Assembly: GCA_944388955.1 (NCBI GenBank)
Contig: CALXKJ010000004.1
Span: 1 to 64,000, forward strand
Source: an uncultured Spirochaetaceae bacterium
GTDB taxonomy: Bacteria; Spirochaetota; Spirochaetia; Sphaerochaetales; Sphaerochaetaceae
Length of the DNA: 64,000 bases
Direction of reading: 5' to 3'
The first letter of the stretch is position 1; each line of letters opens with the position of its first letter. A program made the translations under genes and the position numbers. Below the pieces are notes generated by a model that had not been told where the DNA came from, did not search any database, and was given only the letters and a program-made list of their open reading frames with translations. Shown piece by piece: positions 27,579 through 35,520 of the stretch.

Positions 27579-29052
27579 TCTCTCCCTCCAGATATCTTGA
27601 GATAGCCGCGGCTGCTTTTCTTCCCTGGCCCATTGCAAGTATGACAGTAGCGGCGCCAAGAACGATATCACCACCAGCGTAAACACCCTTCATTGATGTC
27701 TCGCATGTATCAGGATTGACAATGAAATTGCCTCTCTTATTCGTTTCAATCTCCGGTGTTGTTTTCTTGATAAGAGGATTTGATGCGTTGCCGATTGCAA
27801 CAATGACCGTATCATACTCCTCTGTGTAGTCAGAACCAGGAATCTCGACAGGTGAACGACGTCCGGAAGCATCAGGCTCCCCAAGTTCGCATTTTCTTAT
27901 AACAACACCCTTCACGATACCATTCTCATCACCAAGAATCTCAACAGGCTGTGAGAGAAGACGGAGATTGCATCCTTCTTCTACCGCATGCTCAATCTCC
28001 TCCTTCCTGGCAGGCATTTCGCTTCTGGAACGACGATAGATGATATCGACTTTCTCGGCACCAAGGCGAAGTGCTGTACGTGCGGCATCCATAGCCACGT
28101 TTCCACCGCCGAAGACAGCAACCTTCGTAGACTTGAAGACAGGTGTCATCGACTCTTTTCTGTCATAAGCCTTCATGAGGTTGGAGCGCGTTAGATATTC
28201 ATTTGCAGAGAACACGGAGACAAGGTCTTCTCCAGGAATATGCATGAACTTCGGAAGACCTGCACCAGTACCTACGAATACAGCATCATAGCCATCTTCC
28301 TCCATGAGCTCCTTTATCGTACGGGTTCTTCCTACAAGCACGTTGCGCTCGAACTTTATCCCCATCTTCTCAAGCTTCTCGAGCTCTGTGTCGACAAGAC
28401 GCTTCGGAAGCCTGAACTCAGGGATTCCGTAGCTTAGTACTCCTCCCATTTTATGCAGGGCTTCAAAGACAGTGACGCTATGACCGTGGCGGCGCACATC
28501 AGCAGCACATGCAATAGATGCGGGGCCGGAACCGACAACAGCGACTTTCTTACCTGTCTCTGGCGCGATTTCAGGAAGCATCTCCTCTCCAGCCTCCTTA
28601 TCAGCGACAAAACGCTCTAGACGGCCAATTCCAACAGCCTCGTCGATGTTTTTCTTCATCTTCCCGACGGTGCAATGCATCTGGCACTGGCTTTCCTGAG
28701 GACATACTCTTCCGCATATGGATGGAAGAAGACTCGATTCCTGAATAACCGAAAGCGCGCCTTTATAGTCTTTCTCCGTTATTTTCTTTATGAATCCCGG
28801 GATATCTATACCTACAGGGCATCCTGCCACGCATGGCTTGTTCTTGCACTGAAGGCATCTTGAAGCTTCCACAAGAGCTTCATCCTCTGTATAACCAAGC
28901 GCGACTTCACTCATATTGTGGATACGTACATTAGGATCCTGCTGAGGCATATCCATATGTGGAATAGCCGCCCTATCCTTGGGGGTAAGAGTCTCTGGAA
29001 GCGCTGCGAGCACCTCTTTCGCTTCATTCTCAATTATTTCCGGTGTTTTCAT
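27571..29052 (-). CDS. nfnB: NADH-dependent ferredoxin:NADP+ oxidoreductase large subunit (NfnB / GltD-like)
   Basis: 493 residues related to the small subunit of glutamate synthase. The N-terminal cysteine clusters (CLQCKNKPCVAGCP and CGRVCPQESQCQMHC) bind 4Fe-4S centres. Two nucleotide-binding folds follow (VAVVGSGPASIACAADVRRHGH and VAVFGGGNVAMDAARTALRLG), and the C-terminal FAD motif is GVYAGGDIVLGAATVILAMGQGRKAA. Paired with nfnA through an ATGA overlap, the complex balances NADH, NADPH and ferredoxin by electron bifurcation in anaerobes. No glutamate synthase large subunit is adjacent. Confidence 0.88.
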   Translation of the reverse strand: MKTPEIIENEAKEVLAALPETLTPKDRAAIPHMDMPQQDPNVRIHNMSEVALGYTEDEALVEASRCLQCKNKPCVAGCPVGIDIPGFIKKITEKDYKGALSVIQESSLLPSICGRVCPQESQCQMHCTVGKMKKNIDEAVGIGRLERFVADKEAGEEMLPEIAPETGKKVAVVGSGPASIACAADVRRHGHSVTVFEALHKMGGVLSYGIPEFRLPKRLVDTELEKLEKMGIKFERNVLVGRTRTIKELMEEDGYDAVFVGTGAGLPKFMHIPGEDLVSVFSANEYLTRSNLMKAYDRKESMTPVFKSTKVAVFGGGNVAMDAARTALRLGAEKVDIIYRRSRSEMPARKEEIEHAVEEGCNLRLLSQPVEILGDENGIVKGVVIRKCELGEPDASGRRSPVEIPGSDYTEEYDTVIVAIGNASNPLIKKTTPEIETNKRGNFIVNPDTCETSMKGVYAGGDIVLGAATVILAMGQGRKAAAAISRYLEGESD

Positions 29053-29897
29053 TTAAGCCCAAGCCTCCCGCAGATACCGCCTTTGCAGCTGTCAAGATCT
29101 TCTTTTTCCTGTGCCTTGTATGTTCTCTGCCTCATCATGAGATTATCCCAATTGACAAGTGAGCCATCAAACTCAGGACCATCAACACATACGAACTTCA
29201 TCTCGCCACCGATATCCACGCGGCAGCCACCGCACATACCAGTACCATCAATCATTATTGAATTCAGCGATACAGTGATAGGTACACCGCCCTCTTCTGC
29301 AGTCTTGGTGCAGAATTTCATCATTATAGCCGGCCCGATAGCAACAGCATGCTTTACATCGCCTTCATCTATAAGCCTTTTCAGAGGAGCTGTAACAACA
29401 CCTTTTTCCCCATAAGAGCCATCATCTGTCACTATAATAAGATCAGGATCCAGAGCTCTCATCTTATCTTCCTCGATAATCAGATCCTTTGTGCGTGCAC
29501 CGATAATAATCCTTACATCGTTGCCAGCTTTCTTCATTGCCTCAGCAATAGGATAGAGAGGTGCTACTCCGATACCTCCTCCGACGCAGACGACTTTACC
29601 GTATTTCTCTATATGGGTCGGTGTTCCAAGCGGACCAAGCACATTCTCAATAGCATCGCCTTCCTCAAGCTCTGCCAAGGCATAAGTAGAGGCACCCACA
29701 CGCTGGAATACAATCGTGATGGTGCCTCTTTCTGTATCTGCATCTGCAATTGTCAGAGGGATGCGCTCATTGTAGTCACCTCCCTTCTGCACGATTACGA
29801 ACTGTCCTGCTTTCCTCTCTCTAGCGATAAGCGGAGCTTCAAGCTCCATCAGGAACACATCCTTTGATAGTGTTTCCTTCTGTACAATCCTATACAT
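29049..29897 (-). CDS. nfnA: NADH-dependent ferredoxin:NADP+ oxidoreductase small subunit (NfnA)
   Basis: 282-residue FAD/NAD-binding protein of the ferredoxin-NADP reductase fold (also annotated SudB or PyrK-like). The flavin-binding domain includes ERIPLTIADAD, and the NAD domain has VCVGGGIGVAPLYPIAEAM. A 2Fe-2S-type cysteine set appears in GTGMCGGCRVDIGG and FVCVDGPEFDG, and the C-terminus is CKGGICGRLGLK. The ATG has GGAG six bases upstream. First gene of the operon nfnA-nfnB-EIIA. Confidence 0.88.
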   Translation of the reverse strand: MYRIVQKETLSKDVFLMELEAPLIARERKAGQFVIVQKGGDYNERIPLTIADADTERGTITIVFQRVGASTYALAELEEGDAIENVLGPLGTPTHIEKYGKVVCVGGGIGVAPLYPIAEAMKKAGNDVRIIIGARTKDLIIEEDKMRALDPDLIIVTDDGSYGEKGVVTAPLKRLIDEGDVKHAVAIGPAIMMKFCTKTAEEGGVPITVSLNSIMIDGTGMCGGCRVDIGGEMKFVCVDGPEFDGSLVNWDNLMMRQRTYKAQEKEDLDSCKGGICGRLGLK

Positions 29898-29953
29898 TCG
29901 CCACTCCTATAGCCGTGAAGTATATAGGAAGAGAGGAAATGATGGAAGAAAGC

Positions 29954-30379
29954 TCAGCGAACCTGAATCTCTATCTTGCCGCTTTCTTTTCTTTCCTTTC
30001 TGGGAATTGTCACATAAAGCACGCCATTTCTTGTCTCCGCCTCAATACGCTCAGAATCGGCATCGGAAGGAAGACTGAAGGAGCGTGAGAATTCAGGAAG
30101 CTTTATCTCTGATGAAATCAGATGACGGCCTTCGAATTTCTTTCTCAGCTTCTCCTTCCACGATTCGTCAGAAGAAATCGTTATGACATTATTATGTACG
30201 ACTACTGACACATCACCTTCCCCATAACCTGCAATCTCTGCTTCAATTACATACTGTTTCCCATCCTCGTAGATATCCACAGGTGGAATCTTCGCGTTCG
30301 AAGTGTGGAAGAAATCATTGAAAAAACCATCAAGCGCTGATGCCGGTGCCATATTTCTTGCTGTTATTACGTATCTCAT
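29954..30379 (-). CDS. Hsp20 small heat-shock protein (copy 2)
   Basis: 141 residues with an alpha-crystallin domain: PPVDIYEDGKQYVIEAEIAGYGEGDVSV, then RSFSLPSDADSERIEAETRNGVLYVTIPR. A holdase chaperone that binds unfolding proteins. It follows a second Hsp20 gene in the same direction, 74 bases apart, with a UUCG hairpin between them that may attenuate expression of this copy. Confidence 0.92.
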   Translation of the reverse strand: MRYVITARNMAPASALDGFFNDFFHTSNAKIPPVDIYEDGKQYVIEAEIAGYGEGDVSVVVHNNVITISSDESWKEKLRKKFEGRHLISSEIKLPEFSRSFSLPSDADSERIEAETRNGVLYVTIPRKERKESGKIEIQVR

Positions 30380-30422
30380 TTTCTATTCCTTTTTGATTAT
30401 CTCAGTCTGTGACACAAAAGCA

Positions 30423-30441
30423 GGCAGGGCCCGAAGGCTCT
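30423..30441 (-). terminator. UUCG hairpin between the two hsp20 genes
   Basis: On the minus strand ACAGAGCC-TTCG-GGCCCTG forms a stem with one mismatch and a stable UUCG loop, followed a few bases later by TTTTGTG. Probably a full or partial terminator after the first hsp20 gene. Confidence 0.5.
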
Positions 30442-30453
30442 GTCCGCTCTAAT

Positions 30454-30897
30454 TTACTTATTAATCTTTACCTCGATCTTCCTTGGCTTCTCTTCTGGAG
30501 TCTTCGGAAGTGTTACAGTAAGGATACCATTCTCGAATCCAGCGCTGATTGCACTTTCATCAAGTCCATCAGGAAGGCTGAATGAACGCTCGAAAGACTC
30601 ATGGCGTCTCTCTTTGATAAGGTATTTCCTTCCATCCTTGTTTTCTTTCTCTGTCTCATCAACAGATCCGGAGATATGAAGAACATGCTTATCAACAGTA
30701 ATCTTCACATCATCTTCTTTGAATCCAGGCATCTCCGCCTTGATAACATATGCATCTGCTGTCTCCTCGACATCCACTGCAGGAATTCTTGATGAGTAGT
30801 TATCCCATGCACCAAGCATCGAATCAAAGAAATCATCGAATAATGAAAGATCCCTTCTTCCATTCCTGTCATTGTATCTAGTTACATCGTTTGCCAT
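30454..30897 (-). CDS. Hsp20 small heat-shock protein (copy 1)
   Basis: 147 residues with the alpha-crystallin domain (IPAVDVEETADAYVIKAEMPG, FERSFSLPDGLDESAISAGFENGILTVTLPK). AAGGAGG lies upstream of the ATG. First of two tandem paralogues. The roughly 240 bases upstream are AT-rich and presumably hold its promoter, but I see no CIRCE element. Confidence 0.92.
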   Translation of the reverse strand: MANDVTRYNDRNGRRDLSLFDDFFDSMLGAWDNYSSRIPAVDVEETADAYVIKAEMPGFKEDDVKITVDKHVLHISGSVDETEKENKDGRKYLIKERRHESFERSFSLPDGLDESAISAGFENGILTVTLPKTPEEKPRKIEVKINK

Positions 30898-31142
30898 TTC
30901 AAGGCCTCCTTATATTTTCTATTTCATGTTCCTTTGTGGAACACCAATCATATTGCAACAAGCGTGCCAACTTTTATATTTAATTATGATATAAAGAATT
31001 AACTAAACACAACAAATATGTTCACAAAATGAAGAAATGCCTAAAAGGCCATACACCTCAGAACTCAGAGAAAAACCGGGACATATTGACCCATCACTTC
31101 ATTACTATGGAAAAAACTGGGACAGGCAGGTAGAATCATGGC

Positions 31143-31619
31143 ATGTCAATCGAAAACGCAAGAGCACATTTAGCCAAATATGGAAAAGATAAGGATATCA
31201 TAGAGTTCAGTACATCAAGTGCGACAGTCAAGGAAGCTGCCGCAGATCTCAATACAGAAGAAGGGCGGATAGCCAAAACGATGTCTTTCCTGCTTTCAGA
31301 TGGTCCTATTGTCATTCTCGCAGCTGGTGATGGAAAGATCGATAACCGTAAATTCAAAGACAGATTCCATGAAAAAGCAAAAATGATTTCTCCTGATGAT
31401 GTAGAAAACATCATAGGGCATCCAATCGGTGGTGTATGTCCTTTCGGAGTGAAGGAAAACGTCAGAGTATATCTTGATGTATCCCTCAAGCGCTTTGACT
31501 ATGTCTACCCCGCTGCAGGCTCTAGGAACAGTGCAATAAAACTCACAATTCCAGAACTTGAGAAAACATCGGAATACAAAGAATGGATTGATGTCACAAA
31601 GCTTCCGGAAAACCAATAG
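31143..31619 (+). CDS. YbaK/EbsC-type aminoacyl-tRNA deacylase
   Basis: 158 residues of the YbaK/ProX-like editing domain, which hydrolyses mischarged tRNAs in trans (Cys-tRNA-Pro in E. coli YbaK). Landmarks are EFSTSSATVKEAAADLNTEEGRIAKTM, the catalytic-Lys region KTMSF, GGVCPFGV and the C-terminal ELEKTSEYKEWIDV. No tRNA synthetase is adjacent. The exact tRNA substrate cannot be assigned. Confidence 0.85.
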   Translation: MSIENARAHLAKYGKDKDIIEFSTSSATVKEAAADLNTEEGRIAKTMSFLLSDGPIVILAAGDGKIDNRKFKDRFHEKAKMISPDDVENIIGHPIGGVCPFGVKENVRVYLDVSLKRFDYVYPAAGSRNSAIKLTIPELEKTSEYKEWIDVTKLPENQ

Positions 31620-31674
31620 AATTTGAGCTGGAAACAAAGAGGCTATTGATGACATTCCCAATTTTGTCTACAGC

Positions 31675-32880
31675 ATGTTCAACAGCAAATGGAATCAATC
31701 CTGTACGATAGTCGTTTACTCGCAAAAGCCACTCCCAGAGCTAAGTCAATCGGTTAAAATTCTCAAGAGACTTGCGACTGAAATTGACAAGCCAAATGTC
31801 CCCAAAATATCGACAGAATATTTATATGACTTCGACCAACCAGAGAAGAAACTGCAAGAAATTGGCGTAAGGCTTGGCTACTCAGGACTGGATGTTGATG
31901 GAGGAATCGTTCTTTATGCACAACTACGTATAGGGAGTAGACACAAGCTATTCTTGAAACAAGTTGAAGAAGCCATATTTGTCAATATCGAGAAGAAAAC
32001 GACAGAAACTTATCAATTTCTGGATGTGAAAACCGCCAAAAAGAAATATAAATGGTTTGCACCTGACATACAGTACATGCTTGATCAAAATATCTTGCGT
32101 GCAAAGTTCAAAAACCTGGTTTCTAAGCTTGTAGGCAAATTCACACGTGCAATCGCTGACTACGTAATCTTCCTTGAAGAACACGGAAAGCATGAACTGG
32201 TTGAACATCTTATGTCTGACGATGCCGGAATCCAGGCCTCTGACCCAATCCCTTTCATCAAGTTGCAAAAACAATCTTCAATGCACACTGACAGCAATAA
32301 TGACGATGATACTTTGCACACAGGAGACAAGATTTGTTGCAAGCTGACATCCATTGTTACGGTAGCGAACACTTTCAAATGTGTGGAAGAAGGACATGAG
32401 ATGATTCCTGTGCAACTTGAAGTCATGCTCAAACATAAGTCTGAAGAACTCCCTCAAACTGTCGAGGTGGATGCCTACTATTGCAGACAATGCAGACGAA
32501 TATTCATGTATACTTCTGAGTTTGAAAGCATCAGGAATTATCTGGAGAACCATCTGTATTATGTATTCAATAGGTTTTCAGTCAACGGTATGCTGATGGG
32601 CTATATGCATAGTACAGAAACATGGGCAGATGAATCTATCCTCAGAGAAGCGGGATACTCGGTAGGACAAGACTCGTATCTCAATCAACAAGAAAGGCTT
32701 ACCATTCTGCAGGCACTGAATGACAGAGGTGTCCCGTACCACTTGATTGCAAGCTACCTCAACACATTCATAAGCGTGTTAGGAGCATCCACAACTCGGA
32801 ACATGACTTCTGCGACTGCTTCATGGAAATCTGACCTTGCCAAGATAAAGGAACTCTACACAGAAGGTCTGATGAGATGA
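31675..32880 (+). CDS. uncharacterised protein with a zinc-ribbon-like motif
   Basis: 401 residues, family not recognised. The N-terminal half is basic and hydrophilic without membrane segments. Residues about 230-285 contain a Cys (FKCVEEGHE) and a CxxC pair (YYCRQCRRIF) that could form a zinc ribbon. The C-terminal part (LNQQERLTILQALNDRGVPYHLIASYLNTFI, then WKSDLAKIKEL) has the look of a small helical domain that recurs in accessory proteins. No ribosome binding site is evident before the ATG. It lies just left of the mobile-element boundary and may be accessory. Confidence 0.6.
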   Translation: MFNSKWNQSCTIVVYSQKPLPELSQSVKILKRLATEIDKPNVPKISTEYLYDFDQPEKKLQEIGVRLGYSGLDVDGGIVLYAQLRIGSRHKLFLKQVEEAIFVNIEKKTTETYQFLDVKTAKKKYKWFAPDIQYMLDQNILRAKFKNLVSKLVGKFTRAIADYVIFLEEHGKHELVEHLMSDDAGIQASDPIPFIKLQKQSSMHTDSNNDDDTLHTGDKICCKLTSIVTVANTFKCVEEGHEMIPVQLEVMLKHKSEELPQTVEVDAYYCRQCRRIFMYTSEFESIRNYLENHLYYVFNRFSVNGMLMGYMHSTETWADESILREAGYSVGQDSYLNQQERLTILQALNDRGVPYHLIASYLNTFISVLGASTTRNMTSATASWKSDLAKIKELYTEGLMR

Positions 32881-32983
32881 TTTTATCAGTGTACAGAAAA
32901 CATCCTCATACGTTTAATCAAGTGACGAAACCATTTACAACTAGCAGAATGGAACTTACCATAGACATGCGGAGTCAAAACGA

Positions 32984-34366
32984 ATGAAAAGAAACTCATT
33001 GTTGTTAATTGTCACTCTATTTCTCTTGGCATTGTTTTTATCGTGTGATCCAAATACACCAGCAGTAGACAATAACGGAACCTCTGATAATGACACAGTA
33101 ACATCTTCGGGCTTAACACTAGTGCTTCCTCCAATGACTCAAGCCGATATCAATGACCTGCAGCAGATTGTCATCTACAACAATGGAGATGAAATCGAGC
33201 GCTTCCATGCAGATACACTCCGCACAGCTATCAAAATCGTCAGCTCACCTCAAGCGCGATCTGCCGGAGACTTTTTTACAGCAGAACTGAATGTTCCTCT
33301 GGAAGCCGGGAATTACAACATATCGGCTATAGGTGTTGGATACAAAGGAAATGGTTTCGAACTGCCAGAAACAGCCGTAACCATAAGCGATTCAGGCATA
33401 CCAATCAAATACGAATGTGAACCTGACAAGACTTCATATGTTTATCTCGAATGCGAAGCATTCATCCCCTACTGGATTGATGATCTCATCAATCTCGAAA
33501 TAAATTACCACAATGGACCTACTGTAACAGCGACCATGAACATGCGTAATGCGAAGGTCACACTAAGAGATATACCAGGGCAAACGACAATTTTGGCCGC
33601 TCTTTCTGAAGAAGCTTCAAAAATGGGCTACTCTCTTCAGTACGAAGAGACTTTCTCCATCGATAGCAATGAAGCGGCAAGACATAAAATTATAATAAAG
33701 AACGAGTCCTTCAAACAGCCAGGCAATGGCACTCAAGTCACATTTTCTTTCGATGAAAAAGGCAATTACAGTTTCTTTAACAGCTTCGCTTCCTGGTTCC
33801 CCCAAAATGGTGTAAACACGGACAACGACGAAGAGAGGGAATCTGCCAGTTACGGGTTTGTCGTATGCTATGTCCCAGAATCCTATTCTCAGACAATTTA
33901 TATCCCAGACAATTTGAACTTTAAATATCAGTCGTCAACGTGGAAATACTGCACGAAGGCAGCAGAGATACACACGATAAGTAGAATTACGGATACTGAC
34001 TGGGAGATATCCACATCAGTTGCACAAGGCAAGACAGCATGGATGACAGTCACTATTAATCCATTACCACAGGAACTGATTGATGGACTTAGTAGGCTAA
34101 CCCTGTATTATGGCGAAAGTTCTCTTGGGGGATGGTCGGAGAAATATATTCCATTAAACTTTAGTTCTACAAAATCTAAAACACAATCAATGCCCATCAT
34201 ACCCGGCGATTTTGTGTTCTCATCAAGACTGACACCGAAAGATGAGATAACTCTGAAATATGATTTGGTGCCAAATGTTCCAAGCATGAAGACAGAGGCG
34301 GGTTACGAATATGCAATCACATTCAAGGCCATAAACAAGACAACTGGGGAGGAATATATACCGTGA
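32984..34366 (+). CDS. predicted lipoprotein of unknown function
   Basis: 460 residues. The signal peptide MKRNSLLLIVTLFLLALFLSC has a spirochaete-type lipobox with Cys21, so the mature protein is probably lipid-anchored. The rest is beta-rich, soluble and low in cysteine, with no domain I recognise. It ends 180 bases before the left att-like repeat. Confidence 0.65.
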   Translation: MKRNSLLLIVTLFLLALFLSCDPNTPAVDNNGTSDNDTVTSSGLTLVLPPMTQADINDLQQIVIYNNGDEIERFHADTLRTAIKIVSSPQARSAGDFFTAELNVPLEAGNYNISAIGVGYKGNGFELPETAVTISDSGIPIKYECEPDKTSYVYLECEAFIPYWIDDLINLEINYHNGPTVTATMNMRNAKVTLRDIPGQTTILAALSEEASKMGYSLQYEETFSIDSNEAARHKIIIKNESFKQPGNGTQVTFSFDEKGNYSFFNSFASWFPQNGVNTDNDEERESASYGFVVCYVPESYSQTIYIPDNLNFKYQSSTWKYCTKAAEIHTISRITDTDWEISTSVAQGKTAWMTVTINPLPQELIDGLSRLTLYYGESSLGGWSEKYIPLNFSSTKSKTQSMPIIPGDFVFSSRLTPKDEITLKYDLVPNVPSMKTEAGYEYAITFKAINKTTGEEYIP

Positions 34367-34545
34367 GATGTGCAGAAGCACGTTGTCGGCATGCACAGCG
34401 ACTCATTTGGAAGGGAGAATCGCACAGAGAATACCTTGAAAAGACTGATAAAAGGCGTGAAGATTGAGCTAAAGTGAAAAGGATAACTACTTCCAATCGA
34501 AAGAATTGTAAGTCTTTGACAAGATGTGGCAATCTTGTTAGGTTC

Positions 34546-34607
34546 TTCGATCCCGATCAGCTCCAATTTCAATAACTCCTTGCAAGTCAAGGAGTTATTT
34601 TATTTTG
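34546..34607 (+). repeat. left att-like repeat: 3' end of a tRNA/tmRNA-like gene plus terminator
   Basis: TTCGATCCCGATCAGCTCCA resembles the T-loop and acceptor 3' end of a tmRNA or tRNA. It is followed by the terminator ATAACTCCTTG-CAAGT-CAAGGAGTTAT and TTTATTTT. A second copy lies at 52811-52870 in the same orientation. Neither copy has the matching 5' half of a T-arm upstream, so each looks like the residue left by site-specific integration. The two hairpins differ by compensatory changes. Confidence 0.65.
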
Positions 34608-34614
34608 CATAAAC

Positions 34615-34638
34615 TTAGCGGAAACATTAGCGGAAACA
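34615..34638. repeat. tandem 12-bp repeat, candidate integrase arm sites (left)
   Basis: Two perfect adjacent copies of TTAGCGGAAACA begin eight bases inside the left att-like repeat. A degenerate pair of the same 12-mer lies near the other end (52668-52691). The arrangement is like the arm-type sites bound by tyrosine integrases. Confidence 0.5.
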
Positions 34639-34949
34639 ATTGAGCCGATTTCACCTTTTCTCTAACCTGAACTCTGAAATATTAACCATGAAGAATACAT
34701 AATAACAATATAATTACTTATAAACTAAAGAAATAGAGGAAGCAACTCATCTAAGAAGCATGATGATAATAATAACTATCAAAAATTAACACCATGACTA
34801 TTTAATTCTCATGTTAAAAAGGAATTAGAAAGAAATCCGCTAGTTCATAAAATAGAATTCAGGTCTCTAAATGTAATAAGCTTGAGTAATACAGCTTCAA
34901 AAGTGTTCTCAACTATAATAATGGTATGGTAAAATCTTTATCAACTTGC
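34639..34949. other. AT-rich non-coding stretch
   Basis: No ORF, RNA or strong repeat is seen here. It lies downstream of the HEARO-like RNA on the minus strand, which is where an IscB or IsrB gene would be expected, and none is present. Confidence 0.5.
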
Positions 34950-35339
34950 ATATAGGTTGTTCCCCTAAAAAGGGTGTCCTGATTGCAAGTAATCAGGATC
35001 TGGGGAGAGGGTGAGCGGCATCACCTGTTGATTTTGAAGTATGGCATGATGGTAAAAGGCTCAAACTTGATGCCAGATGCCTCATGGCAGAGAAATCCAG
35101 GTTATGCAGCAAGGGAGGACGGGTTGTATGGGGTCCTCCCCGAAGGAGGATGGGCAGAGTACGAAGATGGATGTGGGATGTCAGTCCATGATTGACATCA
35201 TATGTTCATCGTCGGACAGGGCCGAGGTTGGTGAATTGTAGCAGGTGTGGCTGTACACGGGTGGCGCTATGCCTGCTGCCAAGAGGAAGGACTGGGGCTG
35301 CCGTTACAGGGAAAGGTCTTCCCAAGTGTAATTATAGAC
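34950..35339 (-). ncRNA. orphan HEARO / omega-RNA-like structured RNA
   Basis: A GC-rich island in AT-rich DNA with many helices: 35309-35323 (GGGAA/TTCCC), 35240-35276 (AGCAGG/CCTGCT), 35178-35199 (GATGTCA/TGACATC region), 35113-35139 (GGGAGGAC/GTCCTCCC), 34977-34998 (TCCTGATT/AATCAGGA). On the minus strand CCCCAGTCC (35297-35289), GCATAGCG (35272-35265) and a 3' AGGGGAACAACCT (34966-34954) occur in the same order as CCCCAGUCC, GCAUAGCG and AGGGGGAACAA in the omega RNA of OgeuIscB as I remember it. CCCC and GGGG can form the long-range pseudoknot. The guide would be the roughly 16 bases at 35324-35339. No IscB/IsrB ORF follows. ORFs through this region are spurious. Confidence 0.65.
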
Positions 35340-35520
35340 ATATAAATCTAAATACTTTTCTACCTTATCCAATTCCTTATTTGTTGGCATTTTTCATACT
35401 TTTCTAAATCAAAATAATTTCTGTAAAAAAAGGAGAATGATAAACAAAAAGCTGATGCTGCAGACATCAGTTTGACATCTACAGCATCAGCATCATCTTG
35501 TAGCTATTTCAGCTTTCTAC

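Noticed and set aside
34983-35195. Small plus-strand ORFs across the structured RNA
   Set aside because: They have no domain, cross several perfect RNA helices, and are explained by the GC-rich RNA.
34950-35339. Group II intron, RNase P or tmRNA as the identity of the structured RNA
   Set aside because: I found no domain V, no RNase P conserved core and no tmRNA acceptor or tag frame; the HEARO-like motif order fits better.
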